From an uncultured Acetobacteraceae bacterium (GTDB taxonomy: Bacteria; Pseudomonadota; Alphaproteobacteria; Acetobacterales; Acetobacteraceae), in the NCBI GenBank assembly GCA_903895595.1, contig CAITUP010000105.1, forward strand, positions 1 to 42,933: a stretch of 42,933 bases of DNA. Direction: 5' to 3'. Positions 19,779-34,620 of this stretch are shown piece by piece. Each line of letters opens with the position of its first letter. Positions within the stretch are counted from its first letter, which is position 1. The notes beneath the pieces are model-generated. The model was not told where the DNA came from. It did not search any database and worked only from the letters and a program-made list of their open reading frames with translations. Position numbers and translations under genes: made by a program.

Positions 19779-20474
19779 TCAGTGCCCATGACCATGCCCC
19801 CCATGCCCATCATCCGCATGTTCCTCGGCCGGCGCTTGCACGGGCTTCGGGCGGTAGAAGCCCTTGTCGTGCGTGCCCGTGTTCAAGGACATCGTGACCA
19901 TTTCCAGCGTGTCGCCGACGGCGCGTTCGGTCTGCTGGCGGATGTTCTGATGGCGGGACGTCTTGCGGTCGCGCAAGGTCAGCACAATGGCGCCGATCAT
20001 CGCGACCAGCAGCACCAGACCGGCCGCCTGGAACAGGAAGACGTAGTCCGTGTAGAGCAACTGCCCCAACGCCTCGGTGTTCGAAATGCCGGACTTGATC
20101 GGTGCGAACCGCAGCTGACCGGATTGCGGCGCCAGTTTCCAGCCGCCGATCACGCTGAGCAGTTCCACGAACAACACGATGCCAACCAGCCCGCCCACCG
20201 GTAAATAACGCTGAAACCCGCCCCGCAGCTCGGCGAAGTTCACGTCCAGCATCATGACCACGAACAGGAACAGCACCGCGACGGCGCCGACATAGACGAT
20301 GACCAGGATCATCGCCAGGAACTCGGCGCCCGCGATCAGGAACAAGGCCGCTGCGTTGAAGAACGCGAGGATCAGGAACAACACCGAATGCACGGGGTTG
20401 CGCGCGCTCACGACCGTCGCGGCGGAAGCCACCAGCACGGCCGCGAACAAATAGAAGAGGATGGTGGGGATCAT
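19779..20474 (-). CDS. nuoJ: NADH-quinone oxidoreductase subunit J with His-rich tail
   Basis: Membrane subunit of complex I carrying the pi-bulge helix that couples quinone reduction to pumping ([20 protein letters not shown]). 231 aa from the ATG at 20474, which overlaps the nuoI stop by 4 nt (ATGA). The core is canonical. The C-terminus is not: the last 15 residues are [15 protein letters not shown], with five His in an acidic, flexible tail that could bind metal ions. The tail should lie at a membrane face outside the five helices. Downstream nuoK follows after 27 bp. Confidence 0.95.
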   Translation of the reverse strand: MIPTILFYLFAAVLVASAATVVSARNPVHSVLFLILAFFNAAALFLIAGAEFLAMILVIVYVGAVAVLFLFVVMMLDVNFAELRGGFQRYLPVGGLVGIVLFVELLSVIGGWKLAPQSGQLRFAPIKSGISNTEALGQLLYTDYVFLFQAAGLVLLVAMIGAIVLTLRDRKTSRHQNIRQQTERAVGDTLEMVTMSLNTGTHDKGFYRPKPVQAPAEEHADDGHGGHGHGH

Positions 20475-20959
20475 CGGTAGGGCGCGTCCAGCTCGAGGCG
20501 GCGGGCGAGTTCCGGTTCCCAGCGATCCCCGTTCGCGAGCAGCTTGTCTTTGTTGTAGAAAAGCTCTTCGCGGGTTTCGGTGGCGAACTCGAAATTCGGC
20601 CCTTCCACGATGGCATCCACCGGGCAGGCTTCCTCGCACAGGCCGCAATAGATGCACTTGGTCATGTCGATGTCGTAGCGCGTGGTCCGGCGGGAGCCGT
20701 CTTCGCGCGGTTCGGCCTCGATCACGATCGCCTGCGCGGGGCAGACGGCTTCGCACAGCTTGCAGGCGATGCAGCGTTCTTCCCCATTGGGATAACGGCG
20801 CAGTGCGTGCTCGCCTTTGAAGCGCGGGCTGATCGGCCCCTTTTCATAGGGGTAGTTGATCGTGACCTTCGGCTTGAAGAAATAGCGCAGCGTCAGGCCG
20901 AGGCCGGCGACAAGCTCGCCAAGCAGCATGCTGCGCGCGATGCGGTCCAGAGTTGCCAT
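20471..20959 (-). CDS. nuoI: NADH-quinone oxidoreductase subunit I
   Basis: Peripheral-arm ferredoxin-like subunit of complex I holding clusters N6a and N6b, passing electrons toward N2 in NuoB. 162 aa with two [4Fe-4S] motifs: Cys63-66-69-73 ([12 protein letters not shown]) and Cys102-105-108-112 ([12 protein letters not shown]). The amphipathic N-terminus ([15 protein letters not shown]) contacts the membrane arm. The stop overlaps the nuoJ start. Confidence 0.97.
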   Translation of the reverse strand: MATLDRIARSMLLGELVAGLGLTLRYFFKPKVTINYPYEKGPISPRFKGEHALRRYPNGEERCIACKLCEAVCPAQAIVIEAEPREDGSRRTTRYDIDMTKCIYCGLCEEACPVDAIVEGPNFEFATETREELFYNKDKLLANGDRWEPELARRLELDAPYR

Positions 20960-20990
20960 GGGTCAGCAGGCTCCTTCGAGCGAAATCAGG

Positions 20991-22028
20991 TCAGGCATGC
21001 GGCAACCATCCAAAAGCGACCAACACGCCCGCGGTCAGGACCAGCCACAGCAGCGATGCTGGCAAAAAAACTTTCCAGCCCAGGCGCATCAGCTGGTCGT
21101 AGCGGTAGCGCGGGAAGGTGGCACGCACCCAGATGAAGACGAACAGGCAAAGGAAAACCTTGCCGATGAACCAGATCGGGCCGGGGATCCAGGTAAACGG
21201 CTCCAGCCCGATCGGCGACAGCCAGCCGCCGAGGAACAGGATCGTGGTCATCGCGCTCATGAGGATCATGTTCGCGTATTCGCCGAGGAAGAACAGCCCG
21301 AAGCTCATGGAGCTGTATTCGACGAAGAACCCGGCGACGATTTCCGATTCACCCTCGGGAATGTCGAACGGCGACCGGTTGGTTTCCGCGAGGGTGGAAA
21401 TGAAGAAGATGACGAACATCGGGAACAGCGGGATGCAGTACCAGCCGGGGATGAAACCCCAGTAGTAGTGATCCTGCGCCCGCACGATATCGGTCAGGTT
21501 CAGGCTGCCGGTGCAGAGCATGACGGTCACCAGCACGAATCCCATGGAGACTTCGTAGCTGACCATCTGCGCCGCCGACCGCATGGCGCCGAGGAACGGG
21601 TATTTGGAATTGGACGCCCAGCCGGCGATGATAATGCCGTAGACGCCCAAGGAGCTGATCGCGAAGAGGTAGAGAATCCCGACATTGATGTCGGCGATCG
21701 CCCAGCCGTCGCTCACCGGCACCACCGCCCAGGCCAGCACGGCCAGGATGAAGGTCAGCATCGGCGCCATCACGAACAGCACGCGGTTGGCGCCGGACGG
21801 GATGATCGTCTCTTTGGTGATCATCTTCAGCGCGTCGGCGAAGGGCTGCAGCAGCCCGAACGGCCCGACGACATTCGGCCCCTTGCGGAGCTGCATCGCC
21901 GCCATGACCTTGCGTTCGGCGAGCGTCAGAAAGGCGACGGCGATCAGCAGCGGCACGATCAGGGCCAGTGCCTTGATAATGACCAGCAAGGTCTGGCCGA
22001 TGGGGTTATGGAGGAAGAAATCGATCAT
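20991..22028 (-). CDS. nuoH: NADH-quinone oxidoreductase subunit H
   Basis: Membrane subunit that forms part of the quinone chamber at the joint of the two arms of complex I. 345 aa, eight or nine helices. The first cytosolic-loop signature ([22 protein letters not shown]) and the glutamate-rich E-channel loop ([20 protein letters not shown]) are both present. It starts 4 bp after the nuoG stop. Confidence 0.97.
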   Translation of the reverse strand: MIDFFLHNPIGQTLLVIIKALALIVPLLIAVAFLTLAERKVMAAMQLRKGPNVVGPFGLLQPFADALKMITKETIIPSGANRVLFVMAPMLTFILAVLAWAVVPVSDGWAIADINVGILYLFAISSLGVYGIIIAGWASNSKYPFLGAMRSAAQMVSYEVSMGFVLVTVMLCTGSLNLTDIVRAQDHYYWGFIPGWYCIPLFPMFVIFFISTLAETNRSPFDIPEGESEIVAGFFVEYSSMSFGLFFLGEYANMILMSAMTTILFLGGWLSPIGLEPFTWIPGPIWFIGKVFLCLFVFIWVRATFPRYRYDQLMRLGWKVFLPASLLWLVLTAGVLVAFGWLPHA

Positions 22029-22032
22029 CCGC

Positions 22033-24090
<2,058 letters not shown>

Positions 24091-24094
24091 GTCC

Positions 24095-25393
24095 TTACTC
24101 CGCCGCCATGCGCGAGGGGCTCGAAATCCGCGCCTTATAGGCCGCGATACGTTCTTCCATCACCGGCCGGAAATGCCGGATCAGGCCTTGGATCGGCCAA
24201 GCCGCCGCGTCGCCGAGGGCGCAGATGGTGTGGCCTTCGACCTGTTTGGTCACCTGTTCCAGCGTGTCGATTTCGCCGATGTCGGCCTTGCCTTCGACCA
24301 TGCGGTTCATGGTGCGCCACATCCAGCCGGTGCCCTCGCGGCACGGGGTGCACTGCCCGCAGCTCTCATGCATGTAGAATTTGGACAGGCGGGCAATGGC
24401 TTTGATCAGGTCGGTGGACTTGTCCATGACAATCACGGCCGCCGTGCCCAGACCGGACCGAACGCCGCGCAGACTGTCGAAATCCATCGGGATATCGTCG
24501 CAGATCGATTTCGGGATCATCGGCACGGACGCACCGCCCGGGATAACAGCCAGCAGATTGTCCCAGCCGCCGCGCACGCCGCCGGCATGACGCTCGATCA
24601 ACTCGCGCATGGGGATGCCGAGTTCTTCCTCGACATTGCAGGGCTTGTTCACGTGGCCGGAGATGCAGAACAGTTTCGGGCCCGCGTTGTTCGGGCGGCC
24701 GATCGACAGAAACCAGTCGGCGCCGCGACGCAAAATCGTCGGCGCCACCGCGATGGATTCGACGTTGTTCACGGTTGACGGACATCCGTACAGCCCGACG
24801 CCGGCCGGGAACGGCGGCTTCATCCGCGGCATGCCCTTCTTGCCTTCGAGGCTCTCGATCAGCGCGGTTTCCTCGCCGCATATATACGCGCCAGCGCCGC
24901 GATGGACGAAAACGTCGTAGTCGTAGCCGGAACCGCAGGCGTTCTTGCCGATCAGGCCGGCGGCGTAGGCTTCGTCGACGGCGGCCTGGAGCATACGGCC
25001 TTCGTTGTAGAACTCGCCCCGCACATAGATGTAGGCGGCGCAGGCGCCCATGGCGAAGCCGGCGATCAGACAGCCTTCGACCAGCTTATGCGGGTCGTGG
25101 CGCAGAATTTCGCGGTCTTTGCATGTGCCGGGTTCGGATTCGTCGGCATTGACGACCAGATAGCCCGGCAGCGTGGATTGCTTGGGCATGAACGACCATT
25201 TCAACCCGGTCGGGAAGCCTGCGCCGCCACGGCCGCGCAGGCCGGATTTTTTCATCTCGTCGATGATGCCGTCGCGCCCGCGCGCCAGGATCGCGGCGGT
25301 GTTGTCCCAATCGCCGCGGGAACGGGCGCCCGCCAGCAGCGGATCGTGGATGCCATAGAGATTGGTGAAGATGCGGTCTTTATCTTGCAGCAT
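24095..25393 (-). CDS. nuoF: NADH-quinone oxidoreductase subunit F (NADH/FMN-binding)
   Basis: Oxidises NADH with bound FMN and passes electrons to cluster N3. 432 aa. The Gly-rich NADH site [10 protein letters not shown] (54-63), the FMN-binding region with [13 protein letters not shown], and the N3 cluster Cys345-348-351 (CGQCTPC) plus Cys391 are intact. It starts 3 bp after the nuoE stop. Confidence 0.97.
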   Translation of the reverse strand: MLQDKDRIFTNLYGIHDPLLAGARSRGDWDNTAAILARGRDGIIDEMKKSGLRGRGGAGFPTGLKWSFMPKQSTLPGYLVVNADESEPGTCKDREILRHDPHKLVEGCLIAGFAMGACAAYIYVRGEFYNEGRMLQAAVDEAYAAGLIGKNACGSGYDYDVFVHRGAGAYICGEETALIESLEGKKGMPRMKPPFPAGVGLYGCPSTVNNVESIAVAPTILRRGADWFLSIGRPNNAGPKLFCISGHVNKPCNVEEELGIPMRELIERHAGGVRGGWDNLLAVIPGGASVPMIPKSICDDIPMDFDSLRGVRSGLGTAAVIVMDKSTDLIKAIARLSKFYMHESCGQCTPCREGTGWMWRTMNRMVEGKADIGEIDTLEQVTKQVEGHTICALGDAAAWPIQGLIRHFRPVMEERIAAYKARISSPSRMAAE

Positions 25394-25396
25394 CGC

Positions 25397-26008
25397 TTAG
25401 GCCTCCGGCGCGAAATGCAAGGTGGTGGGTCCGCCCACCGGCGCGGAATTTTGCCGCCCGATCATGGAACCCCGCGGCGGCGGTTTGCCTTTCCGCAGCG
25501 CCGCGATGAGAGCGAGAGTCTTTTCGCGGTCCATATCCTCGTAATAGTCGTCGTCCACCTGGATGATCGGCGCGTTGACGCAACCGCCGACGCATTCGAC
25601 CTCGGTCATGGTGAATAATCCATCCGAGCTGGTTTCTTTCCAGCCTTTGATGCCCGTGGCTTCGCGGCAGGCGGCGACCACATCGTCGGACCCACGCAGC
25701 CAGCACGGCGTCGTGGTGCACAATTGAAGATGGTATTTGCCGATCGGCGCCATGTTGAACATGTAATAGAAGGTCGCGACCTCGTAGACGCGGATCGGCG
25801 CCATATCCAGGCGTGCGGCGAGGGCGTCCATGCCCTTCACCGGCACCCAGGCGCTGCCGGTTTGGCGCTTCATCTGGTGCTGCACGACATACAAGCCGGG
25901 AATCACCGCGCTGGCCTGCTTGCCGGCGGGGTAACGCGCCACCAGCATGGTGAGTTCGGCTTCCGATTCCGCGTCGAAGGCGAAGGCGAAGGATACAACG
26001 TCGGCCAT
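25397..26008 (-). CDS. nuoE: NADH-quinone oxidoreductase subunit E
   Basis: Thioredoxin-like [2Fe-2S] (N1a) subunit of the NADH dehydrogenase module. 203 aa. The four cluster cysteines lie in CTTTPC and CVGGC (VECVGGCVNAP). The C-terminal ~45 residues after the fold are a proline- and glycine-rich extension common in alphaproteobacteria. It starts 3 bp after nuoD and ends 3 bp before nuoF. Confidence 0.96.
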   Translation of the reverse strand: MADVVSFAFAFDAESEAELTMLVARYPAGKQASAVIPGLYVVQHQMKRQTGSAWVPVKGMDALAARLDMAPIRVYEVATFYYMFNMAPIGKYHLQLCTTTPCWLRGSDDVVAACREATGIKGWKETSSDGLFTMTEVECVGGCVNAPIIQVDDDYYEDMDREKTLALIAALRKGKPPPRGSMIGRQNSAPVGGPTTLHFAPEA

Positions 26009-26011
26009 GGT

Positions 26012-27208
26012 CTACCTGTCGATCTCGCCGAACACGACGTCGAGCGATCCGATGATCGCGCAAACGTCGGCCAGCATGTGCCGCTTGGACATGACATCCA
26101 CGGCCTGCAAAAACGCGAATCCGGTGGAGCGTATCTTGCACCGGTACGGCTTGTTGGTGCCGTCGGACACCAGATAGACGCCGAACTCGCCCTTTGGGCT
26201 TTCGACGGCTGTGTAGGTCTCGCCCGCCGGCACGTGATAGCCCTCGGTGTAGAGCTTGAAGTGATGGATCAGGGCTTCCATCGACCGCTTCATCTCACCC
26301 CGCGTCGGCGGCGTGAACTTTCTGTCTTGTACCTTAATCGGCCCTGGCTGCATTTTCGCCAGCGCCTGCTTGATGATCTTCACGGATTCACGGGTTTCCG
26401 CCAGCCGCACCAGATACCGGTCGAAGCAGTCGCCGTTGCGGCCGACGGGCACCTGGAAATCGACTTCCGCGTATTTGTCGTAGGGCTGGGAGCGCCGCAG
26501 GTCCCACGGCACACCGGACGCACGCAGCGGCGGGCCGGAGAAGCCCCATGCCAACGCCTGTTCAGCGCTGAAAACCCCGATATCCACGGTGCGCTGCCGC
26601 CAGATGCGGTTGCCCGTCAGCAGGTGTTCCAGGTCGTCGAGGAATTTCGGGAACGTTTCCGCCCATTCCGCGATCTTGTCGGTCAGGCCGGCCGGCAAAT
26701 CCTTCGCCACGCCACCGGGACGGAAATAGTTCGCGTGCAGACGGGCACCCGAAGCAGCCTCATGGAATTCCATGAGTTTTTCCCGCTCTTCGAAGCCCCA
26801 AAGTGCCGGCGTGATCGCGCCCACATCCAACGCATAGGTCGTCAGATTGAGCAGATGGTTCAAAACCCGCGTAATTTCGGCGAACAGCACCCGGATCCAC
26901 TGCGCCCGATCCGGCGCCGTGATCCCCAGCAGCTTCTCCACCGCGAGCGCGAAGGCATGCTCCTCGCACATGGGCGAAACATAATCGAGGCGGTCGAAAT
27001 ACGGCACCGCCTGCATATAAGTCTTGTACTCGATCAGCTTCTCGGTGCCGCGATGCAGCAGCCCGATATGCGGGTCGGCACGTTCGACGATTTCGCCGTC
27101 CAGCTCCAGGATCAGGCGCAGCACGCCATGCGCGGCGGGATGCTGCGGGCCGAAATTGATGGAGTGGCTGTCGATCTCCACCTGACGGGTCGTGACGATG
27201 TCGTCCAT
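26012..27208 (-). CDS. nuoD: NADH-quinone oxidoreductase subunit D
   Basis: Hydrogenase-like 49-kDa subunit that forms the quinone site with NuoB. 398 aa, separate from nuoC (not fused as in Escherichia). [15 protein letters not shown] near the N-terminus holds the quinone-binding His loop. The C-terminal [17 protein letters not shown] and the ending VVFGEIDR are canonical. It starts 4 bp after nuoC. Confidence 0.97.
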   Translation of the reverse strand: MDDIVTTRQVEIDSHSINFGPQHPAAHGVLRLILELDGEIVERADPHIGLLHRGTEKLIEYKTYMQAVPYFDRLDYVSPMCEEHAFALAVEKLLGITAPDRAQWIRVLFAEITRVLNHLLNLTTYALDVGAITPALWGFEEREKLMEFHEAASGARLHANYFRPGGVAKDLPAGLTDKIAEWAETFPKFLDDLEHLLTGNRIWRQRTVDIGVFSAEQALAWGFSGPPLRASGVPWDLRRSQPYDKYAEVDFQVPVGRNGDCFDRYLVRLAETRESVKIIKQALAKMQPGPIKVQDRKFTPPTRGEMKRSMEALIHHFKLYTEGYHVPAGETYTAVESPKGEFGVYLVSDGTNKPYRCKIRSTGFAFLQAVDVMSKRHMLADVCAIIGSLDVVFGEIDR

Positions 27209-27212
27209 GGTC

Positions 27213-27863
27213 TCAGCCCTTCGCCCGTTCGGTGAAGACTTTCTCGTCGCCCGGCAGCGTCGTGATCGCCTCCCAGGGGGACAGGAAGTCGAACGACCGG
27301 AAATCCTGCGTCAGCTTGACGGGTTCGTAGATCACCGACTTGCGGTCCTCGTCGTAGCGCACTTCCACGTATCCGGTCAGCGGGAAATCCTTCCGCAGCG
27401 GATGCCCCTCGAACCCGTAATCCGTCAGGATGCGGCGCAAGTCCGGCTGGCCAGAGAACACGATACCGAACAGGTCCCAAGCCTCCCGTTCCCACCAAGT
27501 GGCGGCCGGCCACACGGTCAGAACCGACGGCACCGGGGTCGTTTCGTCGGCGGTCACCACCACCCGGATCCGCTGATTAAGCGACACCGACAACAAATTA
27601 TACACAACCTCGAACCGCTCGGCCCGCTCCGGCCAATCGACGCCGCAGAGGTCCATGAGCTGTTCGAACGCGAAACGCGGATCGTCGCGCAGCGCGGTCA
27701 TCACGCCGACGATGGAGTCCCGCGACGCATCGGCGGTCAGCTCCCCATGCTGCCAGCGCGTCCCGGTCACCCCAGGAATCGACGCCACGGCAGCCGCGAA
27801 AAGCTCGGCGGCGGTCGGTTCCGGCGGCGGCGGAGCGGCTTCGGGGGCGGTTTCCTCAGCCAC
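27213..27863 (-). CDS. nuoC: NADH-quinone oxidoreductase subunit C
   Basis: 30-kDa peripheral subunit of complex I. I chose the GTG at 27863 ([10 protein letters not shown]; 216 aa), which overlaps the end of nuoB by 8 nt and lies after a GGGGAC motif; no suitable ATG exists. The short N-terminus is rich in Ala/Pro/Glu. The conserved block is [20 protein letters not shown] to [43 protein letters not shown]. The product docks on NuoB, NuoD and NuoI. Confidence 0.95.
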   Translation of the reverse strand: MAEETAPEAAPPPPEPTAAELFAAAVASIPGVTGTRWQHGELTADASRDSIVGVMTALRDDPRFAFEQLMDLCGVDWPERAERFEVVYNLLSVSLNQRIRVVVTADETTPVPSVLTVWPAATWWEREAWDLFGIVFSGQPDLRRILTDYGFEGHPLRKDFPLTGYVEVRYDEDRKSVIYEPVKLTQDFRSFDFLSPWEAITTLPGDEKVFTERAKG

Positions 27864-28404
27864 GGAGAATCGTCCCCGTGCGGCGGATTTTCTTCTGCAA
27901 TTGCATAATCCCGTAGACCAAAGCCTCGGCCGTCGGCGGGCAGCCCGGCACGTAGATATCGACCGGCACCACCCGGTCGCAGCCGCGCACCACCGAATAG
28001 GAGTAATGGTAGTAGCCGCCGCCATTGGCGCAGCTGCCCATGCTGATCACCCAGCGCGGCTCCGGCATCTGGTCGTAAACTTTCCGAAGCGCCGGCGCCA
28101 TCTTGTTGGTCAGCGTGCCAGCCACGATCATCACGTCGGACTGGCGCGGTGAGGCGCGGGGGATAATGCCGAGCCGGTCGAGGTCGTATCGCGGCATGTA
28201 GGCATGGATCATCTCCACCGCGCAGCAGGCCAAACCGAAGGTCATCGGCCACAGGCTGCCGGTGCGGGCCCAATTCACCACCTTGTCCAGGTTGGCGACA
28301 ATGAAGCCCTTGTTCTCGATCTCGCCGGTGATGCCCTTCAGAACCGCGTCCTGTTCGGGTCCCGGGGGAAGCGCTGTGCCGTTCCAGGCCAATGTCGTGC
28401 TCAT
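27856..28404 (-). CDS. nuoB: NADH-quinone oxidoreductase subunit B
   Basis: Carries the terminal [4Fe-4S] cluster N2 that reduces quinone. 182 aa with the unusual adjacent cysteines Cys60-Cys61 ([10 protein letters not shown]), Cys125 (MGSCANGG) and Cys155 ([10 protein letters not shown]) as cluster ligands. It starts 7 bp after the nuoA stop. Confidence 0.97.
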   Translation of the reverse strand: MSTTLAWNGTALPPGPEQDAVLKGITGEIENKGFIVANLDKVVNWARTGSLWPMTFGLACCAVEMIHAYMPRYDLDRLGIIPRASPRQSDVMIVAGTLTNKMAPALRKVYDQMPEPRWVISMGSCANGGGYYHYSYSVVRGCDRVVPVDIYVPGCPPTAEALVYGIMQLQKKIRRTGTILRG

Positions 28405-28411
28405 GTGCCTA

Positions 28412-28777
28412 TCACTCCCAGTCCAACGCGCCTTTGCACCACTCGTAGACGAAGCCCACGGTGAGCACGCCCAGGAAGGCGATCATCGACCAGAAACCGA
28501 ATGCGCCGATGCCCTTGAGCGCCACGGCCCAGGGGAACAGGAACGCCACTTCCAAGTCGAAGATGATGAACAGAATGGCGACGAGGTAATACCGCACGTC
28601 GAAGCGGCGGCGGGCGTCGTCGAACGCCTCGAACCCGCATTCGTAGGCCGACAGCTTTTCCGCGTACGGCTTCTGACGCGCCAGCAGCAGCGAACCGCCG
28701 ACCATCGCCACGGCAATCCCGCCGGCAATGACCAAAAACACGAGGATGGGGAGGTAGCCATACAAGACAGGCTGCAT
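28412..28777 (-). CDS. nuoA: NADH-quinone oxidoreductase subunit A
   Basis: Three-helix membrane subunit next to the quinone chamber; first gene of the nuo operon. 121 aa from the ATG at 28777 ([14 protein letters not shown]), 9 nt after GAGAG. The frame continues upstream to ATGs at 28798 and 28816, but the added residues are not hydrophobic or family-like. The conserved loop [33 protein letters not shown] is intact. The 194 bp upstream to the tRNA-Asp gene probably carries the operon promoter; I could not assign it with confidence. Confidence 0.95.
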   Translation of the reverse strand: MQPVLYGYLPILVFLVIAGGIAVAMVGGSLLLARQKPYAEKLSAYECGFEAFDDARRRFDVRYYLVAILFIIFDLEVAFLFPWAVALKGIGAFGFWSMIAFLGVLTVGFVYEWCKGALDWE

Positions 28778-28971
28778 CGTCGTTGCTCTCATCCTCAATC
28801 GCGCGCCGTTGCGCATGGTCCGGAGTCGTGGCGCACCCTGCCGACCGCACCGCCCCTTATGGGGTTCGCACGGGCAACAGGACGTGTCTGCGGGATATTA
28901 GACCGATCCCGTTGGGACCGCCATAGGGGCGGAAGGGTCAATTTTCAATGGGCAGGGGATTGTCTTGCTGC

Positions 28972-29048
<77 letters not shown>

Positions 29049-29121
29049 AGCAAGGCTGACGGCGTCTAGGCGCGGCGTACGTCTGCGTCAAGGATCGTAC
29101 ACCCTCCTCCGCCAGGAGGAA

Positions 29122-29198
<77 letters not shown>

Positions 29199-29265
29199 AA
29201 AGCGGAGCGCGGCGTTTAGGCCGCGCGCCCCAAGGCGTCAAGGCATGGAATCGATTTTAAGCAAC

Positions 29266-29340
29266 TGGTGGGCGGTGACGGATTCGAACCGCCGGCCACC
29301 TCGGTGTAAACGAGACGCTCTACCGCTGAGCTAACCGCCC
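29266..29340 (-). tRNA. tRNA-Val (TAC)
   Basis: 75-nt cloverleaf with CCA encoded. The acceptor GGGCGGT pairs with ACCGCCC; anticodon loop TTTACAC gives anticodon TAC; T-arm GGCGGTTCGAATCCGTC. It begins only 11 bp after the hup stop codon, so it may be processed from a hup read-through transcript. Confidence 0.96.
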
Positions 29341-29351
29341 TTGGGTGCCTC

Positions 29352-29624
29352 CTAGGACACCGCGTCCTTCAACTGCTTGCCGGCCTTGAACTTCACCGAG
29401 GTCGATTCGGGGATCTGCATTTCCTCGCCAGTGCGCGGATTGCGGCCAACGCTCGCCTTGCGGGTCGCGGCGGAGAAGGTGCCGAAGCCAACCAGACGGA
29501 CTTCCTTGTCGGCCGTCAGACCGGCAGCGATTTTCGCCAGCACGGCGTCGACCACCTGCGCGGCCTTCGTGCGCGGGAGTTCGGTTTCGTCGGCAACCGC
29601 CGAGATCAGGTCCACTTTGTTCAC
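29352..29624 (-). CDS. hup: DNA-binding protein HU
   Basis: Small histone-like nucleoid protein that bends DNA as a dimer. 90 aa, the exact family length. It starts with GTG at 29624 (GAGGAA about 10 nt upstream), giving MNKVDLISAVADETELPRTKA. The beta-arm contains GFGTFSAATRKASVGRNPRTG with the conserved RNPxTG DNA-intercalating tip. It lies downstream of lon as in many alphaproteobacteria, but a terminator separates the two. Confidence 0.97.
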   Translation of the reverse strand: MNKVDLISAVADETELPRTKAAQVVDAVLAKIAAGLTADKEVRLVGFGTFSAATRKASVGRNPRTGEEMQIPESTSVKFKAGKQLKDAVS

Positions 29625-29776
29625 TGCGACAAATTCCTCATTCAGAGTCGGGGTCGATCCGCCGAAGGGGATCGGCGGGCCGGGTTACTAAGGGCGGGGT
29701 TGGGGGCGCGTCAATCGAAGGGTTTCGCCGGCCGGTAACATTTTGTCGCGCCAGCCGCGATCCTCGAACGTGGAAA

Positions 29777-29805
29777 CGGCCCGCCGGATCGAAACCGGCG
29801 GGCCG
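29777..29805 (-). terminator. Factor-independent terminator of lon
   Basis: CGGCCCGCCGG and CCGGCGGGCCG form an 11-bp perfect stem around a 7-nt loop, 8 bp beyond the lon stop, followed on the minus strand by TTTCC. The short U-run makes it moderate in strength. The hup promoter should lie between here and 29624. Confidence 0.75.
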
Positions 29806-29813
29806 CCTGTCGT

Positions 29814-32246
<2,433 letters not shown>

Positions 32247-32341
32247 AGTTGACCTCCTATTGGACAGTCGGCGCCCAATCCGCCCAACAGCGGCACGGAT
32301 CGCGCCTTGACGGGTGTTTCACGCCCGCCGGCTAACATCCC

Positions 32342-32370
32342 ATATCGGTTGACGTAGATCATGGCACAAG
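32342..32370 (-). promoter_or_regulatory. Candidate sigma32-like heat-shock promoter of lon
   Basis: On the minus strand CTTGTGC (32370-32364) is followed after 15 nt by CCGATAT (32348-32342), resembling the CTTGAAA / CCCCATnT pattern of heat-shock promoters. It is about 95 bp before the lon start. The match is partial and the call is tentative. Confidence 0.35.
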
Positions 32371-32407
32371 ACCTTGACATCTGCCTGTCACAACCGCGCG
32401 CGAAAAA

Positions 32408-33661
32408 TCACGCGCTGTGTTCCGCCCGCTCCTTGCCATGCACGTAGACGGGCGCGGCCCGCGACTCCGCGGCTTCGCCGTTGATGACCACTTCCTCGAC
32501 ATTATCCAGGCCGGGGAGGTCGTACATCGTGGTCAGCAGGATCTGCTCCATGATCGACCGCAAACCGCGCGCGCCGGTTTTGCGGCCGATCGCGCGGGTC
32601 GCCACGGCCTTCAACGCCTCTTCCGTGAAGGTCAGCTTGACGCCTTCCATCTCGAACAGGCGGCCGTACTGCTTCACCAGCGCGTTCTTCGGCTTGGACA
32701 GGATTTCGACCAGGGCTTTCTCGTCCAGGTCTTCCAGAGTCGCCACCACCGGCAAACGGCCGATGAATTCCGGGATCAGGCCGAATTTCAGCAGATCCTC
32801 GGGTTCCACCTCGCGCAGGATGGTGCCCATCCGGCGTTCGTCGGGGGACCGCACTTCGGCACCATAGCCGATTCCCGAACCCTTGCCGCGATTCCCGATG
32901 ATCCGCTCCAGCCCCGAGAACGCGCCGCCGCAGATGAACAGGATGTTGGTGGTGTCGACCTGCAGGAACTCCTGCTGCGGATGCTTGCGCCCGCCCTGCG
33001 GCGGAACGGAAGCAACCGTCCCTTCCATGATCTTCAGCAGCGCCTGCTGCACGCCTTCGCCGGACACATCCCGCGTGATCGAAGGGTTGTCCGACTTGCG
33101 GCTGATCTTATCGACCTCATCGATGTAGACGATGCCGCGCTGGGCGCGTTCGACGTTGTAATCGGCGGATTGCAGGAGCTTGAGGATGATGTTCTCCACA
33201 TCCTCGCCCACGTACCCCGCCTCGGTCAGCGTCGTGGCGTCGGCCATGGTGAACGGCACATCCAGGATGCGCGCCAACGTCTGCGCCAGCAGCGTCTTGC
33301 CCGACCCGGTGGGGCCCAGGAGCAGGATGTTGGACTTGGCGATCTCGACGTCGTTGTTCTTCGCCCCATGCGCCAACCGCTTGTAATGGTTGTGCACTGC
33401 GACAGACAGAACCTTCTTGGCGTGATCCTGGCCGATCACGTAATCGTCCAGCACCTTGCAGATCTCGCGCGGCGTCGGCACGCCATCGCGGGACTTCACC
33501 ATATGGGTCTTATGCTCTTCACGGATGATATCCATGCAGAGCTCCACGCACTCATCGCAGATGAACACCGTGGGACCGGCGATCAGCTTGCGGACCTCGT
33601 GCTGCGACTTACCGCAGAACGAGCAGTAGAGGGTGTTCTTCGAGTCGGGGGACTTGCTCAT
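32408..33661 (-). CDS. clpX: ATP-dependent Clp protease ATP-binding subunit ClpX
   Basis: Unfoldase that feeds substrates to ClpP. 417 aa from the ATG at 33661 ([13 protein letters not shown]), preceded by GGGGGAGGAG with a 5-nt spacer; a longer frame to 33691 begins upstream of that site and is rejected. Zinc-binding domain Cys13-16-35-38, Walker A GPTGSGKT (116-123), Walker [10 protein letters not shown], pore loop GYVGEDV and the IGF-type ClpP loop region are present. Adjacent to clpP but separated by a terminator and provided with its own promoter. Confidence 0.98.
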   Translation of the reverse strand: MSKSPDSKNTLYCSFCGKSQHEVRKLIAGPTVFICDECVELCMDIIREEHKTHMVKSRDGVPTPREICKVLDDYVIGQDHAKKVLSVAVHNHYKRLAHGAKNNDVEIAKSNILLLGPTGSGKTLLAQTLARILDVPFTMADATTLTEAGYVGEDVENIILKLLQSADYNVERAQRGIVYIDEVDKISRKSDNPSITRDVSGEGVQQALLKIMEGTVASVPPQGGRKHPQQEFLQVDTTNILFICGGAFSGLERIIGNRGKGSGIGYGAEVRSPDERRMGTILREVEPEDLLKFGLIPEFIGRLPVVATLEDLDEKALVEILSKPKNALVKQYGRLFEMEGVKLTFTEEALKAVATRAIGRKTGARGLRSIMEQILLTTMYDLPGLDNVEEVVINGEAAESRAAPVYVHGKERAEHSA

Positions 33662-33671
33662 GCTGACTCCT

Positions 33672-33688
33672 CCCCCGAACACCGGGGG
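33672..33688 (-). promoter_or_regulatory. Leader hairpin directly before the clpX ribosome-binding site
   Basis: On the minus strand CCCCCG-GTGTT-CGGGGG forms a 6-bp all-GC stem whose 3' strand runs straight into the AGGAG ribosome-binding motif of clpX. It could modulate translation, for example by temperature, but this is inference. Confidence 0.4.
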
Positions 33689-33699
33689 CACAATGGGGA

Positions 33700-33729
33700 A
33701 TTCTACCCATCACTCGCGTTCAGGGACAA
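33700..33729 (-). promoter_or_regulatory. Predicted sigma70-type promoter of clpX
   Basis: TTGTCC (33729-33724), 18 nt, TAGAAT (33705-33700) on the minus strand. It lies 38 bp before the clpX start and downstream of the clpP terminator, supporting separate transcription of clpX. Confidence 0.5.
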
Positions 33730-33813
33730 GCCGATCACCGCGCCGATATTGCGCTTATATGACCGTGCGATGACCGGATTAGAGGTATTGTATTGAACTC
33801 ATTCGAAAAATAG

Positions 33814-33852
33814 CCGCGCCGCCGAATGTCGCGATACGAACCGGCGGCGCGG
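33814..33852 (-). terminator. Factor-independent terminator of clpP
   Basis: CCGCGCCGCCG pairs with CGGCGGCGCGG around a 17-nt loop, 12 bp after the clpP stop, followed on the minus strand by CTATTTTT. Confidence 0.75.
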
Positions 33853-33864
33853 GGAATCGGCGTC

Positions 33865-34509
33865 TTAGCCCTTGGCGGCGTCGTCCGCGGTCGGCGGACG
33901 GGCTTCCACGACCTCATCGACCAAGCCGAAGTCGCGGCTTTCCTCGGCGGACATGTAGCTGTCGCGCTCCAGCTTGCGCTCGATCGCCTCGATCGGCTGG
34001 CCGGTGTGCTTGACGTAGATCTCGTTCAACCGCTTGCGCAGCAGCAAAATCTCGCGGGCCTGAATCTCGATGTCGGTCGCCTGACCCTGCGCGCCGCCGG
34101 ACGGCTGATGCACCATCACGCGGGCATTCGGCAGAGCGTAACGCTTGCCCTTGGCGCCGGCGGTCAGCAACAGGCTGCCCATCGACGCGGCCTGACCGAT
34201 GCACACCGTGCTGACCGGGCTGCGGATGTACTGCATCGTGTCGTAGATCGCGAGGCCGGCCGAAACCACGCCGCCCGGGCTGTTGATGTAGAAGGAAATA
34301 TCTTTCGCCGGATTCTCCGACTCCAGGAACAGCAGCTGGGCGCAGATCAGGGCGCTGACCTGATCGTAGACGGCGCCGGTCAGAAAGATGATCCGTTCTT
34401 TCAGAAGGCGCGAATAGATGTCGTAGGCGCGTTCGCCGCGGGCGGACTGCTCGACCACCATCGGGACCAGGTTGTTGGCGTAGACTTCCACGGGACTGCG
34501 GTCGATCAT
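33865..34509 (-). CDS. clpP: ATP-dependent Clp protease proteolytic subunit ClpP
   Basis: Tetradecameric serine protease barrel working with ClpX or ClpA. 214 aa. Catalytic triad Ser109 (GQAASMGS), His134 (VMVHQPSGG) and Asp183 ([10 protein letters not shown]). The N-terminus [21 protein letters not shown] gives the usual short propeptide-type start. Located between tig and clpX, the common bacterial order. AGGTGAGATC precedes the ATG. Confidence 0.98.
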   Translation of the reverse strand: MIDRSPVEVYANNLVPMVVEQSARGERAYDIYSRLLKERIIFLTGAVYDQVSALICAQLLFLESENPAKDISFYINSPGGVVSAGLAIYDTMQYIRSPVSTVCIGQAASMGSLLLTAGAKGKRYALPNARVMVHQPSGGAQGQATDIEIQAREILLLRKRLNEIYVKHTGQPIEAIERKLERDSYMSAEESRDFGLVDEVVEARPPTADDAAKG

Positions 34510-34555
34510 GATCTCACCTTTGACGAACAGGGCTGGCTACGCCCCGGAAGACGGG

Positions 34556-34583
34556 GCCGGCGCCATGAAGTGGGGGCGCCGGC
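34556..34583 (-). other. GC-rich hairpin between tig and clpP
   Basis: GCCGGCGCC, ten bases, GGCGCCGGC: a perfect 9-bp stem in the 111-bp gap between the tig stop and the clpP start. No U-run follows, so it could be a tig mRNA 3' stem, a weak attenuator, or part of the clpP leader. Confidence 0.45.
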
Positions 34584-34620
34584 GCGGGATGTCACCCCAT
34601 GCAAGGCGCCCCGTCCGGAT

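Noticed and set aside
28850-28932. Imperfect inverted repeat CCGCCCCTTATGG / CCATAGGGGCGG before nuoA
   Set aside because: The arms are about 58 bp apart and differ by one base; no known operator fits, so it may be chance in GC-rich DNA.
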